A stretch of DNA of 64,000 nt from JAPOKJ01 sp031421635 (lineage in GTDB: Bacteria > Pseudomonadota > Gammaproteobacteria > Burkholderiales > Burkholderiaceae_E). The notes under the pieces are model-generated. The model made no database searches and had not been told where the DNA came from. It saw nothing but the letters and a program-made list of their open reading frames with translations. Shown here in pieces: positions 42,442 to 51,697 of the stretch. The translations under genes were made by a program, and so were the position numbers. Position 1 is the stretch's first letter; each line of letters starts with the position of its first letter. The stretch covers positions 62,001 to 126,000 of the forward strand of contig JANOPA010000026.1 of assembly GCA_031421635.1 (NCBI GenBank). Direction: 5' to 3'.

Positions 42442-42984
42442 ATGAGATTGACGACTAAAGGACGGTTTGCGGTGACAGCGATGATTGACTTGGCCATGCG
42501 TGAGTCGCAGGGCCCAGTGACCTTGGCGGGCATCAGCCAACGCCAGGCGATATCGCTCTCATACTTGGAGCAGTTGTTCGGAAAACTTCGTCGTAACGAC
42601 TTGGTAGAAAGTACGCGCGGTCCTGGTGGAGGCTACACCTTAGCTCGCTCGGCGCGTGATATCTCAGTATCGGAAATTATTGTTGCCGTGGACGAGCCGC
42701 TCGATGCGACTCAATGTGAAGGCAAGAAAAACTGTCATCAAGACGGGCCTTGTATGACCCACGATTTGTGGTCCAGACTCACCGATAAAATGGTTGAGTT
42801 CTTGAACTCGGTCACCTTGGCTAGCCTTGTTGAACAACAGCGTGATCGCGATCCGCGTAAACAGCCCCGCGAAATATCGGTGCTTCGTGAGCATCGCGCA
42901 GCGCTTGAGTTTCCAACTTCGACGCTGCAAACCATTTCACTCGACAACGGTCGTATCACTACTCTTCAGGGGACTGAGTCTTAA
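42442..42984 (+). CDS. iscR: Fe-S cluster regulator IscR
   Basis: Rrf2-family repressor of 180 residues. It has the helix-turn-helix MRLTTKGRFAVTAMIDLAMRE... LSYLEQLFGKLRRNDLVESTRGPGGGYTLAR and the cluster cysteines in CEGKKNCHQDGPCMTHDLW. Cluster-loaded IscR represses isc at the box upstream; apo-IscR acts at other sites. The C-terminal ~20 residues are longer than in E. coli. iscS starts 2 bp after the stop. Confidence 0.96.
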   Translation: MRLTTKGRFAVTAMIDLAMRESQGPVTLAGISQRQAISLSYLEQLFGKLRRNDLVESTRGPGGGYTLARSARDISVSEIIVAVDEPLDATQCEGKKNCHQDGPCMTHDLWSRLTDKMVEFLNSVTLASLVEQQRDRDPRKQPREISVLREHRAALEFPTSTLQTISLDNGRITTLQGTES

Positions 42985-42986
42985 TT

Positions 42987-44195
42987 ATGCAAATGCCGAT
43001 CTATCTCGATTACTCTGCAACTACACCGGTCGATGATCGTGTGGTCGACAAAATGTTGCCTTATTTAAGGCAAAATTTTGGTAATCCAGCCTCGCGCAGT
43101 CATGCCTACGGTTGGGATGCGGAAAAGGCTGTCGAGGATGCTCGGGTCGAAGTTGCCAAGTTGGTCGGCTGCGACGAGAAAGAGATCGTTTGGACCTCTG
43201 GCGCAACGGAGTCGATCAATCTTGCAATTAAGGGTGCAGCGCACTTTTATAAGGACAAGGGCAAGCACATTATCACGGTCAAAACCGAGCACAAGGCCAC
43301 CCTGGATACTGTGCGTGAGCTTGAGCGTGAAGGCTTTGAGGCAACATATCTCGATGTGCTGCCCAATGGACTGCTTGATTTTAAAGCGCTCGAAGCTGCA
43401 ATTCGTCCTGACACAATTCTGGTTTCGGTGATGTTTGTGAATAACGAGATCGGCGTCGTCCAAGACATTCCGGCGATTGGTGAGTTGTGTCGAAGCAAGG
43501 GAATTTTATTCCATGTGGATTCCGCGCAGGCCACCGGTAAAGTGCCGGTGGACTTGGCTGTCCTGAAAGTTGACCTTATGTCGTTTTCGGCTCACAAGAC
43601 CTACGGCCCAAAGGGCGTCGGTGCGCTATACGTGCGCCGCAAACCCAGGGTTCGTATCGAAGCCCAAATGCACGGTGGCGGCCACGAGCGCGGGATGCGC
43701 TCGGGAACGTTACCAACCCATCAAATCGTGGGCATGGGCGAGGCGTTTCGCTTGGCACGACTCGAAATGGGCACCGAGAATGAACGGGTACGGATGTTGC
43801 GAGATCGTTTGATGGCAGGGCTTAAAGCCATCCCAGAAATTTACGTTAACGGTGATCTTGAGCGGCGCGTCCCGCACAACCTGAACGTCAGTTTCAATTT
43901 CGTTGAAGGCGAGTCCCTGATGATGGGCATGAAAACCATTGCGGTATCAAGCGGGTCGGCTTGTACTTCGGCGAGCTTGGAGCCATCGTATGTGTTGCGC
44001 GCCTTGGGTCGTAGTGACGAGTTGGCGCATAGCTCGATCCGTTTTTCGGTGGGCCGGTTTACGACCATTGACGACGTCGATCACGCTATAAAGGTCTTGA
44101 ACGATAAAGTCGGAAAATTGCGTGAGATGTCGCCGCTCTGGGAGATGTTCCAAGAAGGGGTGGACTTGAATAGCGTGCAATGGGCCGCACATTAG
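42987..44195 (+). CDS. iscS: Cysteine desulfurase IscS
   Basis: PLP enzyme of 402 residues that takes sulfur from cysteine for Fe-S clusters and thiolated tRNA; it or a relative may also supply selenium for selenophosphate. PLP lysine is Lys204 in SFSAHKTYGPKG; active Cys326 is in SSGSACTSASLEPSYV. Start ATG 42987 gives MQMPIYLDYSATTPVD. The order iscR-iscS-iscU is standard. Confidence 0.97.
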   Translation: MQMPIYLDYSATTPVDDRVVDKMLPYLRQNFGNPASRSHAYGWDAEKAVEDARVEVAKLVGCDEKEIVWTSGATESINLAIKGAAHFYKDKGKHIITVKTEHKATLDTVRELEREGFEATYLDVLPNGLLDFKALEAAIRPDTILVSVMFVNNEIGVVQDIPAIGELCRSKGILFHVDSAQATGKVPVDLAVLKVDLMSFSAHKTYGPKGVGALYVRRKPRVRIEAQMHGGGHERGMRSGTLPTHQIVGMGEAFRLARLEMGTENERVRMLRDRLMAGLKAIPEIYVNGDLERRVPHNLNVSFNFVEGESLMMGMKTIAVSSGSACTSASLEPSYVLRALGRSDELAHSSIRFSVGRFTTIDDVDHAIKVLNDKVGKLREMSPLWEMFQEGVDLNSVQWAAH

Positions 44196-44261
44196 TATTA
44201 AAGTACGAAATACGGTACGGAAAATGAGCGTACGAGCATCGTTGAAAAGTTGGAGAGAATC

Positions 44262-44666
44262 ATGGCATATAGTGACCAAGTTGTAGAACATTTCGAGAAC
44301 CCACTCAATGTGGGCGCGTTTGACAAAGCCGATCCTCATGTAGGGACCGGCATGGTCGGTGCGCCCGCCTGCGGTGACGTCATGAAGTTGCAAATCAAGG
44401 TAAACGATCAGGGCATTATCGAAGATGCCAAATTTAAAACCTACGGCTGCGGCTCCGCAATTGCTTCGTCGTCACTCGTTACAGAGTGGGTTAAAGGTAA
44501 AACCTTGGACGAAGCCATGGGTCTTAAAAACTCCCAGATCGCTGAAGAGCTGGCCTTGCCGCCTGTGAAGATTCATTGCTCAATCCTTGCGGAAGATGCG
44601 ATCAAGGCAGCGATCATGGATTACAAAGCCAAGCATGTTCAAGAAACTGTTGCGAAAGCTGCCTAA
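44262..44666 (+). CDS. iscU: Fe-S scaffold IscU
   Basis: A 134-residue scaffold with the three cluster cysteines in GAPACGDVMKLQI, KTYGCGSAIASSS and VKIHCSILAEDAI, plus the HscA-binding LPPVK motif just before the last Cys. ATG 44262 follows GGAGAGAATC and gives the standard start MAYSDQVVEHFENP. It assembles clusters with IscS sulfur. Confidence 0.97.
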   Translation: MAYSDQVVEHFENPLNVGAFDKADPHVGTGMVGAPACGDVMKLQIKVNDQGIIEDAKFKTYGCGSAIASSSLVTEWVKGKTLDEAMGLKNSQIAEELALPPVKIHCSILAEDAIKAAIMDYKAKHVQETVAKAA

Positions 44667-44669
44667 GTC

Positions 44670-44993
44670 ATGGCTGTTACCCTTACCGAAGCCGCTGCAA
44701 ACCACGTTACGCGTTTCTTAGAGAAGCGTGGCAAGGGCGTGGGTTTGCGCTTGGGAGTGAAAACTACGGGTTGCTCTGGCCTGGCTTATAAGCTCGAGTA
44801 TGTTGATGAATTGGGCTCTGAAGATCAGCCCTTCGAGAGTTACGGTGTGAAGTTGTTGGTCGACCCTAAAAGTTTGGCCTACATTGACGGGACGGAGTTG
44901 GACTTTGTGAAGGAAGGCCTCAATGAAGGCTTTAAGTTCAACAACCCGAACGTCAAGAGTGAGTGCGGTTGCGGCGAATCTTTTAAAGTGTAA
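44670..44993 (+). CDS. iscA: A-type Fe-S carrier IscA
   Basis: A 107-residue A-type protein with the three conserved cysteines: TTGCSGLAY and SECGCGESF at the C-terminus. It begins 3 bp after iscU. It hands clusters or iron to target enzymes. Confidence 0.96.
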   Translation: MAVTLTEAAANHVTRFLEKRGKGVGLRLGVKTTGCSGLAYKLEYVDELGSEDQPFESYGVKLLVDPKSLAYIDGTELDFVKEGLNEGFKFNNPNVKSECGCGESFKV

Positions 44994-45007
44994 AGTCAGC
45001 TCGCTGA

Positions 45008-45517
45008 TTGCAAGCCCTCCAAAAAAATTACTTTGATTTGCTAGGTATAACCCAGCGATTCGCGCTCGATCCTGCCGATTTGGAGCGCGCCTATCTGACC
45101 TTGCAACAGGTGGTTCATCCTGATCGATTTGCAGGAGCAGGGGACACGCAGCGAAGGCTGGCACTGCAACTTGCCGCGCAAGTCAATCAGGCTCATCGCG
45201 TGCTGAAGTCGCCTGCGAGTCGTGCTGCGTACTTGTGTGAGCTGGCTGGAGTGGACGTCGCGCTGGAAAGCAACACATCTATGCCGACTGAATTCTTGAT
45301 GTTACAGATGGACTGGCGCGAGACCCTAGACGAGTCCACGCTAGATTCTACGGGGCTTGCTAAACTGCGTGCCGAAGCGCAGTCCAAGGCGATTGATATC
45401 CAGATGCGACTACAAAGCCTGATCGATGACGAGCACAACTTTACGGCGGCCGCCGGCCTGACCCGTCAGTTAGTTTTTATCGAAAAGTTTTTAAAAGATT
45501 TGAGCCAACGAGGTTGA
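45008..45517 (+). CDS. hscB: Co-chaperone HscB
   Basis: A 169-residue J-type co-chaperone: NYFDLLGITQRFALDPADLERAYL, then the HPD motif in VVHPDRFAGAGD, and a C-terminal helical bundle that binds IscU. The TTG start at 45008 is the only one close enough to the NYFDLLG beginning. It delivers IscU to HscA. The stop is 1 bp before the hscA start. Confidence 0.95.
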   Translation: MQALQKNYFDLLGITQRFALDPADLERAYLTLQQVVHPDRFAGAGDTQRRLALQLAAQVNQAHRVLKSPASRAAYLCELAGVDVALESNTSMPTEFLMLQMDWRETLDESTLDSTGLAKLRAEAQSKAIDIQMRLQSLIDDEHNFTAAAGLTRQLVFIEKFLKDLSQRG

Positions 45518-45518
45518 G

Positions 45519-47378
45519 TTGTTACTGCAGATTTCCGAGCCTGGCGAGTCGCCAGACCCTCACGACCGAAAACTTGCCATTGGTATCGATCTAGGCACGA
45601 CCAACTCTTTAGTCGCGACCGTGCGCTCCAGTATTTCCGAAGTGCTTGAGGACCAGCATGCCCATGCCCTGTTGCCCTCGGTAGTACGTTACGTCGAGGA
45701 TGGTTCGATTCAAGTCGGTCATGAGGCCTTGGCACAGGCGCGGGTTGACCCGAAAAATACGATTGTGTCCGTCAAGCGACTCATGGGCCGTGCCCTGGCT
45801 GATGTAGACACTTCCCACCTGGCCTACGACCTCGAAGGTTCTGAACAGGGCGTGTTGCGCTTGAAGACGCGTCGAGGCTCTCTCACCCCGATTGAAATTT
45901 CAGCGGAAATCCTGAGGCGTTTGCGCAGTATTGCCGAGGCTAGACTCGGCGGTGAAATTGATGGCGCAGTCATTACCGTGCCGGCATACTTTGATGACTC
46001 GCAGCGCCAGGCGACCAAGGACGCGGCCGCGTTGGCCGGGATTAAAGTCTATCGTCTGCTCAACGAGCCAACGGCGGCGGCTCTGGCCTACGGGCTAGAC
46101 AATGGTTCTGAAGGGCTTTACGCGATATATGACCTCGGCGGCGGCACCTTCGATGTGTCGATTCTTCGGTTGACTAAAGGCGTCTTTGAAGTGGTGGCCA
46201 CCGGCGGCGATTCAGCACTGGGTGGCGACGACTTCGATCAAGCCATTGTCGATTGGGCGCTCAAGGAAACGGGTTTTACGCTGACGAATCCGTACGATCA
46301 GCGCGCACTTCAATTGGAAGCACGCCGGGTGAAAGAAGTTTTGTCATCGGCAGAAACGACAAGTTTCGCGGTGCAGCTAGACGACGCCAGCTTGGTAAAG
46401 CTGCCGCTTAGCCGAGTGCATTTTGCAGAGCTCACGGCCTACCTTCTTCAACGAACCGTGATCGTTACACAGTCCGTGCTAAAAGATGCTCGCTTGGGTG
46501 CCGCCGAAATTAAAGGAGTTGTACTGGTTGGAGGCTCTACCCGCATGCCACAAGTGCGCGAAGCAGTGAAGACCCTATTCGGCAAAGAACCGTTGACGAA
46601 TCTCGACCCCGATAAAGTCGTCGCCCTCGGTGCTGCTACCCAGGCCAATTTGTTGGCGGGTAACAAATCGGCCGATGACAATTGGTTGTTGCTCGATGTC
46701 ATTCCCCTCTCCCTGGGGCTCGAAACTTATGGCGGCTTGGTCGAAAAGCTTATCCCTCGCAACTCCACCATTCCCTTGGCGCGCGCTCAAGAATTCACGA
46801 CCTTCAAAGACGGCCAAACGGCCATGGCGATCCATGTGGTGCAGGGAGAGCGCGAGTTGGTCAACGACTGTCGCTCGCTCGCGCGCTTTACGTTGCACGG
46901 CTTACCGCCCATGGTGGCAGGGGCCGCCCGGATTCGTGTCACCTTCCAGGTGGATGCTGATGGACTACTCTCAGTGACGGCTTGTGAAACCTTGTCTGGT
47001 GCTCGTGCTGAAGTCTCGGTGAAGCCTTCCTATGGCCTCAGTGATGACGAAATCGCCAATATGCTTCAGTCTGCGTTTAACGCGGCCGGAAGCGATATGG
47101 AGGCTCGGGCGTTGCGCGAACAACAAGTCGATGCCGAGCGCTTAGTCGAGGCGACCGTCGCTGCTCTGGCTGAGGATGGCGAACTGCTCAGCAGCGCCGA
47201 ACATAGTGCCATGGATGCTTTGGTGCGACGTCTCAGGGATGCCGCGACTCAAACCGATCGTACGGCGTTGCAGTCGGCCACCGAGGCGTTGTCCCGGGGT
47301 ACCGAGGACTTCGCCGCCCAACGGATGGACAAGGCGATTGCCCGTGCTCTCTCCGGTAAATCAGTCAAAGATCTATAA
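45519..47378 (+). CDS. hscA: Fe-S assembly chaperone HscA
   Basis: Hsp70-family chaperone of 619 residues: GIDLGTTNSLVATVR, YFDDSQRQATKDAAALAGI, YDLGGGTFDVSILRL, and VLVGGSTRMPQVREAV, followed by the substrate domain (IPLSLGLETYGGLVEKLIPRNSTIP). It releases clusters from IscU at the LPPVK motif. The TTG start is directly after hscB. Confidence 0.97.
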   Translation: MLLQISEPGESPDPHDRKLAIGIDLGTTNSLVATVRSSISEVLEDQHAHALLPSVVRYVEDGSIQVGHEALAQARVDPKNTIVSVKRLMGRALADVDTSHLAYDLEGSEQGVLRLKTRRGSLTPIEISAEILRRLRSIAEARLGGEIDGAVITVPAYFDDSQRQATKDAAALAGIKVYRLLNEPTAAALAYGLDNGSEGLYAIYDLGGGTFDVSILRLTKGVFEVVATGGDSALGGDDFDQAIVDWALKETGFTLTNPYDQRALQLEARRVKEVLSSAETTSFAVQLDDASLVKLPLSRVHFAELTAYLLQRTVIVTQSVLKDARLGAAEIKGVVLVGGSTRMPQVREAVKTLFGKEPLTNLDPDKVVALGAATQANLLAGNKSADDNWLLLDVIPLSLGLETYGGLVEKLIPRNSTIPLARAQEFTTFKDGQTAMAIHVVQGERELVNDCRSLARFTLHGLPPMVAGAARIRVTFQVDADGLLSVTACETLSGARAEVSVKPSYGLSDDEIANMLQSAFNAAGSDMEARALREQQVDAERLVEATVAALAEDGELLSSAEHSAMDALVRRLRDAATQTDRTALQSATEALSRGTEDFAAQRMDKAIARALSGKSVKDL

Positions 47379-47395
47379 CAGGACAGTTTCATTTC

Positions 47396-47728
47396 ATGCC
47401 ATTAATTACGGTGCTACCTCATGACAAGCTTTGCCCCAAAGGAGCCAGCTTTAACGTTACCGAAGGTGAGAGCCTATGCACAGCATTGCTGGCAAACCAT
47501 GTAGACATAGAGCATGCCTGTGATCAGTCTTGTGCCTGCACCACTTGCCATGTGATCATCAAGCAGGGCTTCAACAGCCTTAATGCCTCAGAAGAAAAAG
47601 AAGATGACTTGTTGGACAGAGCTTGGGGCCTAAGCTCTCAGTCGCGTTTGTCGTGCCAGGTGAAAGTGGCGGCTGCGGATCTCACCGTCGAGCTACCCAA
47701 GTACACGATTAATCACGCGCGCGAATAG
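47396..47728 (+). CDS. fdx: Isc 2Fe-2S ferredoxin
   Basis: An adrenodoxin-type ferredoxin of 110 residues. Cluster cysteines are in HACDQSCACTTCHVII and a fourth in SRLSCQVKV. It supplies electrons for cluster building. It lies 17 bp after hscA, in the usual place. Confidence 0.96.
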   Translation: MPLITVLPHDKLCPKGASFNVTEGESLCTALLANHVDIEHACDQSCACTTCHVIIKQGFNSLNASEEKEDDLLDRAWGLSSQSRLSCQVKVAAADLTVELPKYTINHARE

Positions 47729-47832
47729 CGCATTCAATGGCATGATGAACGGCTCGGCGCTTAACCCGGCCCGACGCTTAACCCAATTGTTGACTGCAAA
47801 GCTGTTCTCGAGCGAATAAAGGAGTAAGGATA

Positions 47833-48039
47833 ATGAGTAAGCCATTGAAATGGACCGATACCTTGGATATCGCGATTGAGTTGGTGGAGGCCCATCCCGA
47901 TGTTGATCCCAAGACGATTCGCTTCACCGAACTACACGCCGCGGTGATGGCTCTGCCGGACTTTTCAGATGATCCAAACCGCTCGGGAGAGAAGATCTTG
48001 GAAGCGATTCAGCAAGCCTGGATCGACGAGGTAGAGTAG
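47833..48039 (+). CDS. iscX: IscX
   Basis: Small acidic protein of 68 residues (LKWTDTLDIAIELVEAHPDVDPKTIRFTEL, ... ILEAIQQAWIDEVE) that binds IscS and iron and modulates cluster assembly. AAAGGAG stands before the ATG. It closes the isc operon after a 104-bp gap and converges with cysNC; a dyad TTGATGA-GA-TCATCAA at 48062-48077 lies between them. Confidence 0.95.
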   Translation: MSKPLKWTDTLDIAIELVEAHPDVDPKTIRFTELHAAVMALPDFSDDPNRSGEKILEAIQQAWIDEVE

Positions 48040-48085
48040 CGCGGGTTGCAACAATTATTCCTTGATGAGATCATCAATTCATTCA

Positions 48086-49987
48086 CTACTCAAGCGCGAA
48101 GGCTCGGCTAATTTCCTCGAGGATGTTGCCGGCTGTTTCAGAGGCTGAACCTTGGTCGCCACGAACAATCAGGTCGGGGTTCATTGGAACCACATAGGGG
48201 CTGTTTAGTCCGGTCATGTTTGGGATAAGCCCGGCTCGGGCCTTTTTATAGAGACCTTTGACATCGCGCTGCTCACACACTGCGAGGGACGTGTCGACGT
48301 AGACTTCTACAAAGCGGTCCTCTCCAATTAGAGCCTTGGCCATCTCGCGTTCTTGCCTAAACGGTGAGATGAACGCCGTCAAAACAATTATGCCTGCATC
48401 GAGCATGAGCTTGGCGACCTCGGCAATCCGTCGAATATTTTCAACACGATCTGCATCCGAAAAGCCAAGATCCTTGTTTAAACCCTGTCGAACATTGTCA
48501 CCATCCAAAATATAGGTTCGCAAGCCTTGTTGATGCAGCTCAACCTCAAGCGCATTGGCAATGGTGGACTTCCCAGAACCGGAAAGGCCTGTAAACCAAA
48601 TTACGCGACCCAGGTGCCCGTTCAACTTCTCTCGCTCAATTCTTGTAATAGAGAGCATCTGCCGATAAACATTTTGCGAGCGACGAAGGCTATGCAGGAT
48701 CATTCCCGCCGCAATGGTTGCGCGACTGATTTTGTCGACGAGAATAAAACTTCCAAAAGCTCTTGATAGTTCGAAGCGCTCAAAGACCAACCCTTTGCTG
48801 AGTGCAAGATTGCACACACTTATGTCGTTTAACACCAGTGTCTTACTGGCCTCCAAAGCTTGAGTATCAACGTTAACTCTATGCTTGATGCTGGTGAGGG
48901 AAGCTGAGGCCCATTGAGTCGCGAGCTTAATATCGTACGAGCGTCCAATGAGGTCGGCCTCTTCATGCATCCACACCACCGTCGCCTGGAATTGATCGGT
49001 GGTTTCAAGAGGTTCGTGCTTAAGGCACAAAACGTCGCCCCTCGATGCGTCGATCTCTTTGCTTAGACGCAAGGTAATGGCGTCATCCGTTTGCGCACCT
49101 GCCAAGGGCCAGTCCATCGTGACGATCTCGGCCACGAGAGCAGTCTGACCCGTCTGACAAACCAGGACTTCATCACCCACTTTGACACTGCCTTGAGCGA
49201 CAGAGCCGCTCAATCCTCGGAAACTCGAATTGGAGCGATTGACCCACTGAACAGGAAATGCAAAGGGCTGCGCGGCGGGAGTATCTGGTTTGAATGATTC
49301 CAGAAACTCCATCAGTGTCTGGCCCGAAAACCAAGGCGTTCGTGCGGATCGCCGAGTGATATTGTCTCCCTTCAAGGCGCTTAACGGTATTGCCGTGATA
49401 CTAGAGAACTTCAGGGGAGCAGCGAACTCAAGAAAGTCGGCCTCAATAGCACGAATAGTTGGGGCATTAAAATCGACCAGATCTATCTTGTTCACAGCGA
49501 GGACAACATGGCGAATCCCCATCAGCGAGACGAGATTAGCGTGCCGCCTGGTTAGCGTTAGTAGCCCTTTGCGCGCATCAACCAAGAGGAGTGCCAGCCC
49601 CGCGGTAGAGGCACCCGTGATCATATTTCGTGTGTATTGCTCATGGTCAGGGGTATCGGCCACGATAAATTTTCTTCGGCTACTGGAAAAATAGCGATAG
49701 GCAACATCGATCGTGATGCCCTGTTCCCTTTCAGCGGATAGCCCGTCGACCAGCAATGCAAAATCGATTTGTTCACCCTGGGTGCCGTAGCGTTTGGAGT
49801 CACTTGTCAGAGACCGTACTTCATCGTCGTGAATCTGTCTTGACTCCCAGAGCATGCGTCCGATCAGCGTGCTTTTGCCATCGTCAACACTGCCGCAAGT
49901 GATGAAACGCAGGAGGTCCTGCTGCGCTTGTTGATGGACATAGTCCCGTATTAAACGTCCGCTCGGTTGTATCGGGTTCTTCGTCAT
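48086..49987 (-). CDS. cysNC: Bifunctional sulfate adenylyltransferase large subunit / APS kinase
   Basis: A 633-residue fusion. The N-terminal ~440 residues are the CysN GTPase (CGSVDDGKSTLIGRML, DTPDHEQYTRNM, NKIDLVD), and the C-terminal ~190 the CysC APS kinase (GLSGSGKST with Lys473, DGDNVRQGLNKDLGFSDADR). With CysD it makes PAPS, the sulfate donor for sulfotransferases and for assimilation. It overlaps cysD by one base. The frame is intact, but its CysD partner has lost the nucleotide-binding N-terminus and the adjacent sulfotransferase is broken, so its current use is doubtful unless another cysD exists. Confidence 0.94.
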   Translation of the reverse strand: MTKNPIQPSGRLIRDYVHQQAQQDLLRFITCGSVDDGKSTLIGRMLWESRQIHDDEVRSLTSDSKRYGTQGEQIDFALLVDGLSAEREQGITIDVAYRYFSSSRRKFIVADTPDHEQYTRNMITGASTAGLALLLVDARKGLLTLTRRHANLVSLMGIRHVVLAVNKIDLVDFNAPTIRAIEADFLEFAAPLKFSSITAIPLSALKGDNITRRSARTPWFSGQTLMEFLESFKPDTPAAQPFAFPVQWVNRSNSSFRGLSGSVAQGSVKVGDEVLVCQTGQTALVAEIVTMDWPLAGAQTDDAITLRLSKEIDASRGDVLCLKHEPLETTDQFQATVVWMHEEADLIGRSYDIKLATQWASASLTSIKHRVNVDTQALEASKTLVLNDISVCNLALSKGLVFERFELSRAFGSFILVDKISRATIAAGMILHSLRRSQNVYRQMLSITRIEREKLNGHLGRVIWFTGLSGSGKSTIANALEVELHQQGLRTYILDGDNVRQGLNKDLGFSDADRVENIRRIAEVAKLMLDAGIIVLTAFISPFRQEREMAKALIGEDRFVEVYVDTSLAVCEQRDVKGLYKKARAGLIPNMTGLNSPYVVPMNPDLIVRGDQGSASETAGNILEEISRAFALE

Positions 49988-50751
49988 CAGAAGTAGCCTT
50001 CCTTTTTTTTGCGCTCCATGCTGGCGGGAGCATCTGCGTCGATACTTCGCCCTTGCCGTTCACTTTCGCGCGCGCTCGCTAACTCCAGAATGATGTCGGC
50101 CACAGTCTTGGCCTCGGACACAATACCGCCTGAAAGCGGGTAGCAACCTAGTGTTCTAAAGCGAATCATTTTGGCGCTCACTGTTTCAGCGCTGTACATG
50201 CGCATGCGAGCGTCATCAATCATGAAATAGGTGCCCTCTCGTTGCACCACCGGCCGCAGCTTGGCAAAATAAAGCGGAACGACGGGGATGCTTTCCTGAT
50301 AAATGTATTGCCAGACATCAAGCTCAGTCCAGTTCGATAACGGGAAAACGCGAATGCTCTCACCTTTACGTTTGCTGGCGTTATAAAGGTTCCACAGTTC
50401 CGGGCGCTGGTTTTTTGGCTCCCAATGATGGTTGGCACTTCGAAACGAGAAAATTCTCTCCTTGGCGCGAGACTTTTCTTCATCGCGCCTTGCGTCGCCA
50501 AAAGCCAGGTCAAACCGATGCAGGTCAAGCGCTTGTTTCAAGCCTTCGGTCTTTGTGAGGTCAGTGTGGAGCGCTGAGCCGTGATCAAAGGGATTAATAT
50601 CCTGCTCAATGGCATCTGGATTGGTATGCACCAAAAGCTTGATACCGCTTTCGCGTGCGATGAGTTTTCGAAACAAATACATTTCCCGAAACTTCCAACG
50701 AGTATCGATATGCAGCAATGGAAAGGGTGGTGCCCCAGGAAAGAATGTCAA
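49987..50751 (-). pseudogene. cysD: cysD, 5'-truncated (sulfate adenylyltransferase small subunit)
   Basis: The 254 codons match CysD from the FYPG region onward (FFPGAPPFPLLHIDT), but the first ~50 residues of the family, including the SxGKDS PP-loop, are absent. An in-frame TAA lies just upstream of the TTG, and the homology breaks at about 50745, where a sulfotransferase gene fragment begins on the other strand. Conserved positions also differ (DTRWKF for DTGWKF, GDARRDEEKSR for GGARRDEEKSR). The rest, ending SMERKKKEGYF, is normal. It should not bind ATP, so I treat it as inactive. Confidence 0.8.
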
Positions 50752-51627
50752 TGCAACAACTTAGCAACTTCTCGTCTGCGCTGCACTTGGGTAATGAGGT
50801 CATCGCTATTGACCCTTCAAGCTTTTATGGCTTTCAGCAACTTGCCGTGACTTATTCTCAATTAAATCGAACCCAGGACGCTTTGCAAGCGGGTGAGCGC
50901 GCTTTGGCCCTGGCACCCAACCATGCAATGATGCAAATTTTTCAAAGTAGCCTGGAGGCTGATGCCAATCAATCCGAGGCCGCTCGTAATCGTCTGGAAA
51001 CTGTTCTGAAGCAGACGCTAAGTCCTCGAGAAGAATTTCGTGCGCGCAAAGAACTAGCTCGAGTCCTTGATCGGCTTGGAGTGTTTGACCAGGTGTTTCA
51101 TAACCTTCATAAAGCAGCGGCTTTCTCAGGCGACTTGCCCGACTGTCGATCTGGGCTTGATCAACGTCATTTTTCCGGATGCAAAAGTCGTTTTTGTGAT
51201 GCGCGATCCTCGTGACATTTGCGTCAGTTGCTACATGCAACTGATGGTGCCCACGCCATCGACGGTTCATCTGCTGAGTTGGGAAGGCACGGCCGAATTT
51301 TATGCCTCTGTCATGGCTTGGTGGACTCATATACGAAGAGAGATGACACTACCTTATCTCGAATTCCGATACGAAGATGCTGTTTTGCAGTTCGAGCCAA
51401 CGTTCAAACATGTGCTTGATTTCATGGGCTGCAATTGGGACGCGAGCGTTGCAGATTTTCACCTCCGTGCTGCCAAAAAATTTATTTCGACACCGAGTCG
51501 CAAGCAAGTCTCACAACCTATTTACACGTCATCGGTTACTCGCTGGCGTCATTTCGAGAGCGAATTCGCTGGCATCGCCCCTCTGCTTAACCCATATATC
51601 AAAGCGTTTAATTACGAACCTTTTTGA
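50752..51627 (+). pseudogene. TPR-sulfotransferase gene, truncated and with internal deletion
   Basis: The first frame (to 51215) begins inside TPR repeats (IDPSSFYGFQQLAVTYSQLN, then ALQAGERALALAPNHAMMQ) and ends ELARVLDRLGVFDQVF. From about 51145 the homology moves to another frame: LGLINVIFPDAKVVFVMRDPRDICVSCYMQ to FNYEPF at 51627. The middle with the PAPS-binding RSGTT loop is missing, and the 5' end is cut where cysD begins. Intact family members transfer sulfate from PAPS, which explains its position beside cysD-cysNC. Confidence 0.82.
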
Positions 51628-51697
51628 GGAAGCCGGGGTCGCGTTCTGATGGATTAAGTGGGAACGCCTTGAACAGGAGTCATGGTTCCTTGCGTTC

